DNA from: Candidatus Fimimorpha excrementavium
Lineage (GTDB): Bacteria > Bacillota > Clostridia > Lachnospirales > Lachnospiraceae
Length of the DNA: 64,000 bases
NCBI GenBank assembly: GCA_018710785.1
Contig: DVJD01000116.1
Location: 48,524 to 112,523, forward strand
Reading direction: 5' to 3'
The position numbers and the translations under genes were made by a program. Shown here piece after piece: positions 47,176-56,769 of the stretch. Numbering within the stretch: position 1 is the first letter of the stretch; the number at the start of each line of letters is the position of its first letter. The notes under the pieces are model-generated. The model did no database searches and was not told the origin of the DNA. It worked only from the letters and a program-made list of their open reading frames with translations.

Positions 47176-48015
47176 ATGGCAGAAAAGAAAACGATAGATA
47201 TGAAATCCTTTATAATCCGGCTGATCAGCGGCATCGTTCTGGTATTGATTGCCTTGATTACGGTACCCAGGGGCGGTGTTGTTTTGTGGGCGGCGGTTGG
47301 AATCATATCGCTGATCGGGATCGGTGAACTGTATCATGTTTTCCAAATCCATAACAAACTGCTGGGTTTTGTCGGTTATCTTGGGGCAGTGGGGTATTAT
47401 CTGCTTCTGCTGTTTGACGGACAGCAGTGGACGCTTCCTTTGCTGGTTGTCCTGTTTATTCTCTGTATAGCGGTATACGTCTTTGCGTTTCCAAAGTATC
47501 AGACGGAGCAGGTTATGGGCGCTTTTTTCGGAATGTTTTATGCGGGAATTCTTCTGTCCTGTCTGTATCTCACCAGAGAGATGAGCGACGGCCTCTATCT
47601 GGTATGGCTGATTTTTTTAAGCTCCTGGGGATGCGATACCAGTGCATATTGTGTTGGGATTTTATTCGGGAAACATAAGATGACGCCGGAGCTGAGCCCG
47701 AAAAAAACGGTGGAAGGCGGGATCGGAGGCGTCGTGGGAGCCGGGCTTTTGGGCCTGATTTACGGAGCCGTATTCAGCGGGCAGATGGATGAATTTGCCA
47801 ATCCGGCTTTGGCCTGTGCCGCCATCTGCATGATCGGCGCACTGATTTCTCAGGTGGGTGATCTGGCTGCCTCAGCCATTAAAAGAAACCACGGAATCAA
47901 AGATTACGGAAAGTTAATTCCAGGACACGGCGGGATCATGGACCGGTTTGACAGCATCATTTTTACGGCGCCCATGATCTATTATGCTGCTATGATGCTG
48001 CAGAACGTGTTATGA
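47176..48015 (+). CDS. cdsA: Phosphatidate cytidylyltransferase
   Basis: 279 residues with about seven transmembrane helices. It makes CDP-diacylglycerol for phospholipid synthesis. The C-terminal signature is complete: SPKKTVEGGIGGVVGA (about 174) and GDLAASAIKRNHGIKDYG with PGHGGIMDRFDS (about 230-262). An AAGGA lies 10 bp before the ATG. It sits between uppS and dxr in the usual order. Confidence 0.95.
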   Translation: MAEKKTIDMKSFIIRLISGIVLVLIALITVPRGGVVLWAAVGIISLIGIGELYHVFQIHNKLLGFVGYLGAVGYYLLLLFDGQQWTLPLLVVLFILCIAVYVFAFPKYQTEQVMGAFFGMFYAGILLSCLYLTREMSDGLYLVWLIFLSSWGCDTSAYCVGILFGKHKMTPELSPKKTVEGGIGGVVGAGLLGLIYGAVFSGQMDEFANPALACAAICMIGALISQVGDLAASAIKRNHGIKDYGKLIPGHGGIMDRFDSIIFTAPMIYYAAMMLQNVL

Positions 48016-48051
48016 CAGTGTGCGCGTTTGCGTGCGGGAATGAGGTGAAAG

Positions 48052-49200
48052 ATGAAACAGATTGCAGTTCTTGGCTCCACCGGTTCCATCGGAACACAGA
48101 CCCTGGAGGTGGTGCGGGCCAATTCAGATATCAAGGTGGTTTCCCTGGCTGCCGGAAGCAATATCGAACTTCTGGAGCAGCAGATACGGGAATTTAAGCC
48201 CAAGGTTGCCTGCGTGTGGAGAGAAGAGAAAGCGAGAGAACTGAAAGAAAAGGTTTCCGATCTTCCTGTGACAATCACTTCCGGTATGGAAGGGCTGATA
48301 GAGGCCGCCGCAGCGGAGGAAGCGGAAATCGTGGTAACGGCAGTGGTGGGCATGATCGGAATTCGTCCGACCATAGCAGCCATGGAAGCGGGCAAAGATA
48401 TTGCGCTGGCCAACAAAGAGACCCTTGTGACGGCCGGACATATTATCATGCCGCTGGCAGAGGAAAAACATGTCCGGATTCTTCCGGTGGACAGCGAGCA
48501 TTCCGCCATTTTTCAGTGTCTGAATGGGGAAGAGAAAAAAGAAATCAGCCGAATTCTTCTGACGGCGTCCGGAGGACCGTTTCGCGGAAAGACGAGGGAA
48601 GAGATGCGCGCGATCCGTGTGGAAGACGCGCTGAAGCATCCAAACTGGGCCATGGGAAGAAAAATCACCATCGATTCTTCCACCATGGTCAACAAAGGTC
48701 TGGAAGTGATGGAGGCAAAATGGCTGTTCGGTGTGGGGCTTGACGATGTGGAAGTGGTGGTGCAGCCGCAGAGCATCATTCATTCCATGGTGGAATTTTC
48801 CGACGGAGCGGTGATGGCTCAGCTGGGGACGCCCGATATGAAGCTGCCGATTCAGTATGCGCTTTATTACCCCCACAGGCGCCATCTGGGAGGAAAACGC
48901 CTGGATTTTGCCGCGCTGTCTAAGATTACATTTGAGGCGCCGGATATGGTAAATTTCCCGGGACTTCGGCTGGCATATGAAGTGGGAAGAAAGGGAGGCT
49001 CTGCCCCCACCGTCTTCAACGCAGCCAATGAGATGGCGGTCGGCCTGTTTTTGGACAGGAAGATCGGCTATTTGGATATTACCGATATCATAGAAAAAGC
49101 AGTGGAAGAAATTCCGTTTAAAGAACAGCCGACTCTTAACGAGATTTTAGAGACAGAGCAGGCAACATATGAGTTTATTAAAGGCAGGTGGAGCGATTGA
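48052..49200 (+). CDS. dxr: 1-deoxy-D-xylulose 5-phosphate reductoisomerase
   Basis: 382 residues. It converts DXP to methylerythritol phosphate using NADPH and a divalent metal. NADPH loop GSTGSIGTQTLEV at the start, ANKETLVTAG (about 122), VDSEHSAIFQCL (about 145), TASGGPFRG and HPNWAMGRKITIDSSTMVNK are all present. AGGTGAAAG precedes the ATG. Its 3' end overlaps the next gene by 13 bp. With ispG downstream it shows isoprenoids are made by the MEP route. Confidence 0.97.
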   Translation: MKQIAVLGSTGSIGTQTLEVVRANSDIKVVSLAAGSNIELLEQQIREFKPKVACVWREEKARELKEKVSDLPVTITSGMEGLIEAAAAEEAEIVVTAVVGMIGIRPTIAAMEAGKDIALANKETLVTAGHIIMPLAEEKHVRILPVDSEHSAIFQCLNGEEKKEISRILLTASGGPFRGKTREEMRAIRVEDALKHPNWAMGRKITIDSSTMVNKGLEVMEAKWLFGVGLDDVEVVVQPQSIIHSMVEFSDGAVMAQLGTPDMKLPIQYALYYPHRRHLGGKRLDFAALSKITFEAPDMVNFPGLRLAYEVGRKGGSAPTVFNAANEMAVGLFLDRKIGYLDITDIIEKAVEEIPFKEQPTLNEILETEQATYEFIKGRWSD

Positions 49201-50294
49201 TCATATTCAGTATTCTGGCGATTATACTGATCATCACACTGGTGATTGTGGTACACGAATTCGGACATTTTATTTTGGCAAAAAAGAATGGGATAGCGGT
49301 CATAGAGTTTTCCGTGGGGATGGGCCCCAGGATTTTCAGTTTCGTGAGAAACGGAACGAGATATTCCCTGAAATGGATACCCTTTGGCGGATCCTGCCAG
49401 ATGCTTGGAAATGATGAAGGAATTCCGGATGCCGATGCGGATATCAAGGCGGACGCAGAACATGCATTTTATAATAAGTCCGTCTGGGCGAGGATTTCCG
49501 TCGCTGCCGCAGGGCCGATTTTCAATTTTGTACTGGCATTTGTGCTGGCAGTCATCGTTGTCTCCTCTGTGGGAGCCAATATCCCTTATATCCAGGGAAT
49601 CATCGACGGGGGAGCCGCTCAGCAGGCGGGTCTTCAGGTGGGAGATAAGGTCACAGAGGTGAATGGGGAAACGATTCATCTTTATAAGGAACTGATGTTG
49701 TATCTGCAGATGCATCCGGGTGAAACGCTGAATGTGGAATACGTCCGGGACGGGGAGACCCATCAGACGACGATTACCCCCGCCTGGGATGAGGAAAGTC
49801 AAAGATATCTGATGGGAATCCAGGGAGTCACCGGCCTTTGCTACGATGTCAGCGTGGGGGAAGTGTTCCAATATGGATTTTATGAGATGGAATACAGCAT
49901 CGTATCGACGATAAAATCCCTGGGAATGCTGTTCCAGGGGAAATTGACGATGGATGATTTTTCCGGCCCGGTGGGGATGACGAACATGGTCAATGATTTG
50001 GTGGAGGACGTCAGTGAATCCACACAGGGGGAAGATTTTGGCACCAGGGCGCTGATGATGTTTGTCAATCTGGCAAACTTTACCCTTCTTTTAAGCGCGA
50101 ATCTTGGGGTATTAAATCTCCTTCCGATTCCGGGACTGGACGGCGGACAGCTGCTGTTCCTAATCATAGAGGCCATCAAGGGAAAACCGGTATCCAGCCA
50201 GAAGGTGGGCTTGATCACCATGATCGGTTTTATCTGCCTGATGGTATTCATGGTCTTTGTATTGTTTAATGATGTGAAAAAAATATTTATCTGA
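49188..50294 (+). CDS. rseP: Site-2 (RseP-type) intramembrane metalloprotease
   Basis: 368 residues. The zinc motif VHEFGH (His23, Glu24, His27) lies in the first membrane helix. A PDZ domain (about 130-205, GGAAQQAGLQVGDKVTEVNG) follows, then the second catalytic segment NLLPIPGLDGGQLLF (about 300). It cuts membrane-bound anti-sigma factors or remnant signal peptides. The start is not ATG: GTG at 49188 (13 bp inside dxr) or TTG at 49197 (overlapping the dxr stop) both fit; AGGTGGAG favours neither clearly. Confidence 0.93.
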   Translation: MERLIIFSILAIILIITLVIVVHEFGHFILAKKNGIAVIEFSVGMGPRIFSFVRNGTRYSLKWIPFGGSCQMLGNDEGIPDADADIKADAEHAFYNKSVWARISVAAAGPIFNFVLAFVLAVIVVSSVGANIPYIQGIIDGGAAQQAGLQVGDKVTEVNGETIHLYKELMLYLQMHPGETLNVEYVRDGETHQTTITPAWDEESQRYLMGIQGVTGLCYDVSVGEVFQYGFYEMEYSIVSTIKSLGMLFQGKLTMDDFSGPVGMTNMVNDLVEDVSESTQGEDFGTRALMMFVNLANFTLLLSANLGVLNLLPIPGLDGGQLLFLIIEAIKGKPVSSQKVGLITMIGFICLMVFMVFVLFNDVKKIFI

Positions 50295-50300
50295 CAGATG

Positions 50301-50366
50301 GGCAGTTGTAAAAGAGATATTCACGGAGGAAATTCAGCCTGGATGTGTTTTACAATTGCCTCTTTT
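50301..50366 (+). terminator. Terminator-like hairpin between rseP and ispG
   Basis: GGCAGTTGTAAAA (50301-50313) and TTTTACAATTGCC (50348-50360) pair over 13 bp with one wobble, followed by TCTTTTG. The loop contains GGAGG. It lies 27 bp before the ispG ATG and inside an otherwise continuous operon. Confidence 0.7.
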
Positions 50367-50392
50367 GCAAAAGCACGGGAAAGGATGGTTTT

Positions 50393-51448
50393 ATGTATCG
50401 GGATCATACCAAAAAGATAAGCATAGGGGATCGGGTGATCGGAGGCGGAAATCCGATTCTGATTCAGTCCATGACAAATACCAGGACAGAAGATGTGGAA
50501 GCGACCGTGGTGCAGATTCACAGACTGGAAGAGGCGGGATGCGAGATCGTCCGCTGTGCCGTTCCCACCATGGAAGCGGCCATGGCGCTTCGGCTGATTA
50601 AAGAGCAGATTTCCATTCCGCTGGTTGCGGATATCCATTTTGACTATCGTTTGGCTATTGCCGCCATAGAAAACGGTGCGGATAAAATCCGCATCAATCC
50701 GGGAAACATCGGTTCGGAAGAACGTGTGAAAGCGGTGGTGGAAAAGGCAAAAGAGCATCAGATTCCCATCCGCGTGGGCGTCAACAGCGGTTCTCTGGAA
50801 AAGCATCTGGTGGAAAAATATCACGGCGTGACGGCGGAAGGGATCGTGGAAAGCGCGCTGGATAAGGTGCGGATGATTGAAAAATATGATTATGATAATC
50901 TGGTCATCAGCATCAAGTCTTCGGATGTCATGATGTGCGTAAAAGCCCATGAATATCTGGCGCCGCGGACGAACTATCCGCTTCATGTGGGTATCACGGA
51001 ATCCGGTACGCTCATCTCCGGAAATATCAAATCATCCATCGGCCTGGCGCTGATTCTGAACCAGGGCATCGGGGACACGATCCGGGTTTCCCTGACCGGG
51101 GATCCGGTGGAAGAGGTAAAGTCAGCCAAGCTGATCCTGCGTACCCTGGGACTTAGAAAGGGCGGCATCGAAGTGGTGTCCTGTCCCACGTGCGGACGAA
51201 CGCAGATTGACCTGATCGGTCTGGCGAATCAGGTGGAAACCATGGTCTCCGGTTTTGATCTGGATATTAAAGTGGCTGTGATGGGCTGCCCGGTCAACGG
51301 ACCGGGGGAGGCCAAGGAAGCAGACATCGGCATCGCAGGCGGTGTGGGCATGGGACTTTTGATCAAAAAAGGAGAAATCATAAAAAAACTTCCGGAAGAT
51401 CAGCTGATTCCCGCGCTGCGCGAAGAATTGATAAATTGGAAAGGGTAA
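50393..51448 (+). CDS. ispG: 4-hydroxy-3-methylbut-2-en-1-yl diphosphate synthase
   Basis: 351 residues, the short bacterial form. It makes HMBPP in the MEP pathway with a 4Fe-4S cluster; CPTCGRTQ (about 265) and GCPVNGPGEAKEADIG (about 300) supply three cysteines and the ligand Glu. N-terminal barrel: ILIQSMTNTRTEDVEATV and LVADIHFDYRLA. The 48-bp extension upstream runs through a terminator-like hairpin, so the ATG at 50393 after AAAGGA is preferred. polC starts 4 bp after the stop. Confidence 0.96.
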   Translation: MYRDHTKKISIGDRVIGGGNPILIQSMTNTRTEDVEATVVQIHRLEEAGCEIVRCAVPTMEAAMALRLIKEQISIPLVADIHFDYRLAIAAIENGADKIRINPGNIGSEERVKAVVEKAKEHQIPIRVGVNSGSLEKHLVEKYHGVTAEGIVESALDKVRMIEKYDYDNLVISIKSSDVMMCVKAHEYLAPRTNYPLHVGITESGTLISGNIKSSIGLALILNQGIGDTIRVSLTGDPVEEVKSAKLILRTLGLRKGGIEVVSCPTCGRTQIDLIGLANQVETMVSGFDLDIKVAVMGCPVNGPGEAKEADIGIAGGVGMGLLIKKGEIIKKLPEDQLIPALREELINWKG

Positions 51449-51452
51449 TGAA

Positions 51453-54400
51453 ATGTCAAAACACTTTTTGGAAACCTTTCCGACCCTGAAGCTGGAGAAA
51501 GAACTGGCCGAGCTTATGGAACTGGTGGAAGTACTGCATATCAATTATACCAGGGATAAGAGCGCGATTCTTATCTACATCCGTTCTCCAAGACTGATAC
51601 AGAAGGACTGCATATACGGGTTGGAAGAGCAGATTACAAAACAGTTATTCGGCGGACAGGATTTAAGGGCTGTGATTATTGAACAGTATGAACTGTCTGA
51701 ACAATATACGCCGTCCACGCTGCTGGACGTGTATCAGGATAGTATTCTGCTGGAATTCAAGAAAAACAGTGATCTGGAGTACAATCTTTTAAGAAAGGCA
51801 AAGTGGAATTTTATCGGAGAAGATGTGCTGAAGATCACCATGGAAGACACCATGTGGGCCCATGACAGAAGCCTGGATATCAAACATCGGTTGGATAAAG
51901 TATTCGGAGAGCGCTGCGGGTTTTCTCTGGATATCCGGTTTGAATACGCAGAAGCCAAGACTTCCCGCCTGCGAATGGAGGCGGAAGAGAGGGAAAAAAG
52001 AGAGATTGCCCGGGTGATGGCAGGTCTCAAATCTTCCAGCACTTCCACGGAAGAAGCCGATGCCCAAAGCGGCGCCGATGTACCGTGGGATGTGGGAGAA
52101 GACAAACCCAAAGAAGCGGCAAAAGAGAAGCGGGAAATCCGGTCCGAAAAAACAGGTGTATCCGGCGGCACTTCCCAGAAAGAAAAATCGACGTCCCCAT
52201 CCCATTTCTCCATGGAGAGCAAAGGAAGAGCGGGAACGCTTAATAAAAAGGGAAGCAGAGGATTCCAGAGAAAATTCGTGCGCTCAGACAATCCCAATGT
52301 TATTTTCGGCCGGGATTTTGACGATTCCCCCATTAAAATCGAAGAGATTGTGGAAGAGATGGGCGAAGTTACCATCCGCGGAAAAATTTTAGATGTCGTG
52401 ACGAGAGAGCTTAGAAATGGGGAAAAGACCATCGTCAGCTTCCCGGTGACAGATTTGACCGATACGATTATGGTGAAGATTTTTGTTCCAAATGAAAATC
52501 TTTCAGAGCTGTTGGAAAAATTAAAGAAGGGCGCCTTTGTCACAGTCAAGGGCATGAGCCTGGTGGATAAGTTTGACCGGGAAGTGGCGATTTCATCTGT
52601 GGTGGGCATCCGAAAGAGCGAAGACTTTACCAGTAAGCGGGTGGATCATGCGCCGGTCAAGCGGGTGGAACTGCACTGCCATACCAAGGCCAGTGAAATG
52701 GATGCCGTATCGGAGGTCAAGGACTTGATCAACCAGGCAAAAGCCTGGGGACATCGGGCCATGGCTGTGACCGACCACGGCTGTGCCTATGCGTTTCCGG
52801 ATGCCCTCCATGCCCTCTCGAAAAATGATCCGTTTAAGGTGATCTATGGTGTGGAAGGCTATCTGGTGGATGATCTGAAAGAATGCGTGGTGGATCCCAG
52901 GGGCCAGAGTCTGGGCGGAGCCTATGTGGTGTTTGATATTGAAACCACGGGATTCAGTCCTATAAAAAATAAAATCATCGAGATCGGCGCCGTAAAGGTG
53001 GAAGCGGGAAAAATCGTGGACCGTTTCAGTACCTTTGTCAATCCTCAGGTTCCCATTCCGTTTCACATTGAGCGCCTGACGGGCATCGACGACAGCATGG
53101 TGGTGGGGGCGAGGACCATTGAAGAAATCCTTCCGGAGTTTCTGAATTTCTGCGAGGGAGCTGTCATGGTGGCCCACAATGCCTCCTTTGACATGAGTTT
53201 TATCATACATAACGCAAACCTGCAGGGAATGGAGTATCAGCCCACCTATGTGGATACGGTGGGATTGGCCCGCTTTTTGCTCCCGCGGCTGAACCGCTAC
53301 AAATTGGATACCGTGGCCAAGGAACTGGGAGTGGTCCTGGAAAATCATCACCGGGCGGTGGATGATGCCGAAGCCACAGCGGGAATCTTTCAGAGGCTTC
53401 TGGAACGGTTGAAAGTGCAGGGGATGGAGACCTTGGATGAGGTGGCGGAGAAGGCGATCCTGGGGCCGGATGCCATCAAAAAGCTGCCGACGTATCATGT
53501 GATTGTGCTTGCCGCCAATGAGGTGGGGAGAATCAATATGTACCGTCTGATTTCCATGGCCCATGTGGACTATTTTGCAAGGCGCCCCCGTTTCCCCAAA
53601 TCGGAACTGTTAAAATACAGGGAAGGACTGATCATCGGCTCGGCCTGCGAGGCCGGGGAATTGTTCCAGGCCATTGTGCGCGGCGAGTCGGATGCCGATA
53701 TTGCCAAAATCGTCAGCTTTTATGATTATCTGGAAATTCAGCCCATCGGCAACAATCGGTTCATGCTGGAGAAGGAAGACAGTCCGGCTAAAACCGTGAA
53801 AGATCTGGAAGATTATAACCGGAAAATCGTGGAACTGGGCGAACAGTTTCACAAGCCGGTCTGCGCCACCTGCGATGTGCATTTCATGAACCCGGAGGAT
53901 GAGGTTTACAGGAGAATCATCATGGCTGGAAAAGGATTTGCCGATGCGGATAACCAGGCGCCGCTGTATTTCCGAACCACGGATGAAATGCTGGAGGAGT
54001 TTGCCTATCTGGGCAGCGATAAGGCCTATGAGGTGGTGGTGACCAATACCAATCTCATCGCGGACATGATCGACCGGATTGAGCCGGTGCGCCCGGACAA
54101 GTGCCCTCCTGTCATCGAAAATTCAGACCGGGATCTGCGTGACATGTGTTATGCCAAGGCCAGGTCCATGTACGGAGAAAAACTGCCCACCATCGTGGAA
54201 GAACGTCTGGAAAAGGAACTGAAATCCATCATCTCCAATGGATTCGCCGTGATGTATATCATCGCCCAGAAGCTGGTTATGAAATCGCTGACAGACGGCT
54301 ATATGGTCGGCTCCCGCGGTTCGGTCGGTTCCTCTTTTGTGGCTACCATGTCCGGAATCACAGAGGTAAACCCACTGAGTCCCCATTATTACTGTCCCCA

Positions 54401-56000
54401 TTGCCATTACAGCGATTTTGATTCCGAGGAAGTGAAAAAATATTCCGGCGGTGCCGGATGCGATATGCCGGATAAGCTGTGTCCGGTCTGCGGCCAGCCG
54501 CTGAAAAAAGACGGATTCGACATTCCGTTTGAGACCTTCCTTGGTTTTTACGGAGACAAAGAGCCGGATATCGATCTGAACTTCTCAGGGGAATATCAGA
54601 GTAAGGCCCATGCCTATACGGAAGTTATCTTCGGGGAGGGACAGACGTTCCGCGCCGGTACCATCGGTACCCTGGCGGATAAGACAGCTTTTGGATATGT
54701 GAAGAACTACTACGAAGAGAGAGGGATTACCAAGAGAGTTTGTGAGATCAACCGTATCGTGGAAGGGTGTACCGGGGTCAGACGGACCTCCGGTCAGCAT
54801 CCGGGAGGAATCATCGTTCTGCCGTTGGGAGAAGAGATTTATTCCTTCACCCCGGTTCAGCATCCCGCCAATGATATGACGACCAATACGATCACGACCC
54901 ACTTTGATTATCACTCCATCGACCACAACCTGCTGAAGCTGGATATCCTCGGCCACGATGATCCCACCATGATCCGTATGCTGGAAGATCTGACCGGACA
55001 GGATGCGAAGACATTTCCGCTGGACAGCAAAGAGGTCATGTCTCTGTTTAAGGATACCTCTGCCTTGGGCGTGACGCCGGAAGAGATCCACGGCTGCAAG
55101 CTGGGAGCGCTTGGTATCCCGGAATTCGGTACAGACTTTGCCATGCAGATGCTGATCGATACAAAACCGCAGTATTTTTCTGATCTGATCCGTATCGCCG
55201 GACTTTCCCATGGTACGGATGTGTGGCTGGGAAATGCCCAGACACTGATCCAGGAAGGAAAGGCGACGATTTCCACTGCCATCTGTACCCGTGATGATAT
55301 TATGATTTATCTGATCAGCAAAGGCGTGGAGAACGGCATGGCATTTAAGATCATGGAATCGGTTCGAAAAGGAAAGGGACTGACGCCGGAATGGGAAGAG
55401 GAGATGGTAAAACACGGCGTGCCGGACTGGTATATCTGGTCCTGCAAAAAAATCAAATACATGTTCCCCAAAGCCCATGCGGCGGCCTATGTTATGATGG
55501 CGTGGCGAATCGCTTACTGTAAAGTGTTTTATCCGCTGGCCTACTATGCCGCGTTTTTCAGCATCCGTGCCACCGGTTTCACCTATGAACTGATGTGCAT
55601 GGGAAAGGAAAAACTGGAGGCTCATATGGCTGATTACAAAAAGAGGATGGATTCGCTCTCCAAAAAGGAGCAGGATACCTACCGGGACATGCGCATCGTT
55701 CAGGAAATGTACGCCAGAGGCTTTGAATTCCTGCCCATCGATGTATACCGCGCCCAGGCGACCCGGTTCCAGATCATAGACGGAAAACTGATGCCTTCCT
55801 TCAGCGCCATCGACGGTCTGGGGGAAAAGGCGGCGGAAAGCATCGTGGAGGCGGCTGCCAAGGGACCGTTTCTGTCCCAGGATGACTTCAGAACCCGCAC
55901 CAAGGTCAGCAAGACCGTGGTGGATAAGCTGGTGGAGCTGGGGATTTTAAAAGGTCTGCCGGAATCCAACCAGCTGTCGCTGTTTGATCTGGTGAGCTGA
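51453..56000 (+). CDS. polC: DNA polymerase III alpha subunit, Gram-positive type
   Basis: 1515 residues. It is the replicative polymerase of Firmicutes. Domain order: N-terminal domain (1-150), a charged low-complexity linker (about 170-270), OB fold (about 290-390), PHP domain (VELHCHTKASEMD, about 405) interrupted by a DEDDh 3'-5' exonuclease (FDIETTGF, about 493; HNASFDMSF; HRAVDDAEAT), then palm and fingers. CPHCHYSDFD and CPVCGQP (about 981-1020) bind zinc, and PDIDLNF (about 1038) holds catalytic Asp residues. Longer than the Bacillus enzyme mostly through the linker. It starts 4 bp after ispG. Confidence 0.97.
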   Translation: MSKHFLETFPTLKLEKELAELMELVEVLHINYTRDKSAILIYIRSPRLIQKDCIYGLEEQITKQLFGGQDLRAVIIEQYELSEQYTPSTLLDVYQDSILLEFKKNSDLEYNLLRKAKWNFIGEDVLKITMEDTMWAHDRSLDIKHRLDKVFGERCGFSLDIRFEYAEAKTSRLRMEAEEREKREIARVMAGLKSSSTSTEEADAQSGADVPWDVGEDKPKEAAKEKREIRSEKTGVSGGTSQKEKSTSPSHFSMESKGRAGTLNKKGSRGFQRKFVRSDNPNVIFGRDFDDSPIKIEEIVEEMGEVTIRGKILDVVTRELRNGEKTIVSFPVTDLTDTIMVKIFVPNENLSELLEKLKKGAFVTVKGMSLVDKFDREVAISSVVGIRKSEDFTSKRVDHAPVKRVELHCHTKASEMDAVSEVKDLINQAKAWGHRAMAVTDHGCAYAFPDALHALSKNDPFKVIYGVEGYLVDDLKECVVDPRGQSLGGAYVVFDIETTGFSPIKNKIIEIGAVKVEAGKIVDRFSTFVNPQVPIPFHIERLTGIDDSMVVGARTIEEILPEFLNFCEGAVMVAHNASFDMSFIIHNANLQGMEYQPTYVDTVGLARFLLPRLNRYKLDTVAKELGVVLENHHRAVDDAEATAGIFQRLLERLKVQGMETLDEVAEKAILGPDAIKKLPTYHVIVLAANEVGRINMYRLISMAHVDYFARRPRFPKSELLKYREGLIIGSACEAGELFQAIVRGESDADIAKIVSFYDYLEIQPIGNNRFMLEKEDSPAKTVKDLEDYNRKIVELGEQFHKPVCATCDVHFMNPEDEVYRRIIMAGKGFADADNQAPLYFRTTDEMLEEFAYLGSDKAYEVVVTNTNLIADMIDRIEPVRPDKCPPVIENSDRDLRDMCYAKARSMYGEKLPTIVEERLEKELKSIISNGFAVMYIIAQKLVMKSLTDGYMVGSRGSVGSSFVATMSGITEVNPLSPHYYCPHCHYSDFDSEEVKKYSGGAGCDMPDKLCPVCGQPLKKDGFDIPFETFLGFYGDKEPDIDLNFSGEYQSKAHAYTEVIFGEGQTFRAGTIGTLADKTAFGYVKNYYEERGITKRVCEINRIVEGCTGVRRTSGQHPGGIIVLPLGEEIYSFTPVQHPANDMTTNTITTHFDYHSIDHNLLKLDILGHDDPTMIRMLEDLTGQDAKTFPLDSKEVMSLFKDTSALGVTPEEIHGCKLGALGIPEFGTDFAMQMLIDTKPQYFSDLIRIAGLSHGTDVWLGNAQTLIQEGKATISTAICTRDDIMIYLISKGVENGMAFKIMESVRKGKGLTPEWEEEMVKHGVPDWYIWSCKKIKYMFPKAHAAAYVMMAWRIAYCKVFYPLAYYAAFFSIRATGFTYELMCMGKEKLEAHMADYKKRMDSLSKKEQDTYRDMRIVQEMYARGFEFLPIDVYRAQATRFQIIDGKLMPSFSAIDGLGEKAAESIVEAAAKGPFLSQDDFRTRTKVSKTVVDKLVELGILKGLPESNQLSLFDLVS

Positions 56001-56040
56001 AAACGAATATGACGAAAAAGAAGGGTGCATATCAGGTCAC

Positions 56041-56154
56041 AGAAAAATAATCCTGCTGTTTGAATTTTGAAATACAAATCTGATTGAATGTACGATGTAA
56101 GCGAATAGTCAGCCGGATTTGTATTTCAATGGACAAACTGCTGATTATTTTTCT
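56041..56154. repeat. Long imperfect palindrome after polC
   Basis: AGAAAAATAATC (56041-56052) matches inverted GATTATTTTTCT (56143-56154), and GAAATACAAATC (56069-56080) matches inverted GATTTGTATTTC (56116-56127); GTTTG/CAAAC and CTGATT/AGTCAG add to it. The arms total about 35 bp around a 20-nt loop. It may be the polC terminator or a decayed mobile hairpin. Confidence 0.75.
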
Positions 56155-56187
56155 GGGTGATATTTGTAAAAAAATAGAAAAACTTGC

Positions 56188-56216
56188 TTGACACTTTTTC
56201 GAGGATATGGTATTCT
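56188..56216 (+). promoter_or_regulatory. tRNA-Trp promoter
   Basis: TTGACA (56188-56193), 17-bp spacer, TATTCT (56211-56216), 36 bp before the tRNA. Confidence 0.8.
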
Positions 56217-56251
56217 ATATAAGTCGCTGATAGCTGACCAACATATCATAT

Positions 56252-56322
56252 AGGGGTATAGTTCAATGGTAGAGCAACGGTCTCCAAAACCGTAAATAGG
56301 GGTTCGAATCCCTTTACCCCTG
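56252..56322 (+). tRNA. tRNA-Trp (anticodon CCA)
   Basis: 71 nt. Acceptor AGGGGTA/TACCCCT, D-stem GTTC/GAGC, anticodon stem ACGGT/ACCGT with loop CTCCAAA, T-stem AGGGG/CCCTT with loop TTCGAAT, discriminator G. No encoded CCA end. Confidence 0.96.
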
Positions 56323-56331
56323 CTTTTGGAT

Positions 56332-56363
56332 CCTTGTAAATAGCAATATTTGCAGGGTTTTTT
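56332..56363 (+). terminator. tRNA-Trp terminator
   Basis: CCTTGTAAATA and TATTTGCAGGG pair over 11 bp around GCAA, followed by six T. Confidence 0.85.
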
Positions 56364-56401
56364 GTTATTCTGCCAGCACGTTTTGGAAAGGAGCAGCAGC
56401 C

Positions 56402-56656
56402 ATGTTTTTTCACAGAAAGAAAAATCCCCTGGACGATAAACTGAACGAGCTTCAGATGAATCTGGAAAATAATTATAAAGATCTGGCCATCTTCGCCCGC
56501 AAAGAGGCAGACGCCATGTATTCCCAAATGAAAGCCGAAGGGAGACTGAAGGAAAAAGAGGCGCTGGCGTATCGGAAACGGCTGGATGATTACGCAAAGA
56601 AAATGGAGCATTATGACCATACCAATATCTCCAATTTTCTGAAGGAGCGTTACTAG
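56402..56656 (+). CDS. Small coiled-coil protein of unknown function
   Basis: 84 residues, highly charged and predicted helical throughout (DDKLNELQMNLENNYKDLAI and KEKEALAYRKRLDDYAKKM), without membrane segment or cysteine. I do not recognise the family. It has a plausible ribosome site (AAAGGAG, about 9 bp before the ATG) and lies alone between two tRNA genes, after the tRNA-Trp terminator and before the tRNA-Gly promoter. It could share the tRNA-Trp transcript by readthrough. Confidence 0.7.
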   Translation: MFFHRKKNPLDDKLNELQMNLENNYKDLAIFARKEADAMYSQMKAEGRLKEKEALAYRKRLDDYAKKMEHYDHTNISNFLKERY

Positions 56657-56708
56657 GGAGCTGAATCATGCGGCGTGACAGTTTTTGCACAAATTGTTTG
56701 AAAAGTAC

Positions 56709-56736
56709 TTGCAATTTGGCAAAAAGGTGCTATAAT
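56709..56736 (+). promoter_or_regulatory. tRNA-Gly promoter
   Basis: TTGCAA (56709-56714), 16-bp spacer, TATAAT (56731-56736). Confidence 0.7.
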
Positions 56737-56769
56737 AAAAGAACAGTTGGAAATGAATTTGTTTTTTTT

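Noticed and set aside
56145-56714. Minus-strand frames of 189 and 124 codons across the tRNA-Trp region
   Set aside because: They cross a tRNA gene and its promoter and oppose the small coiled-coil gene; no domain seen.
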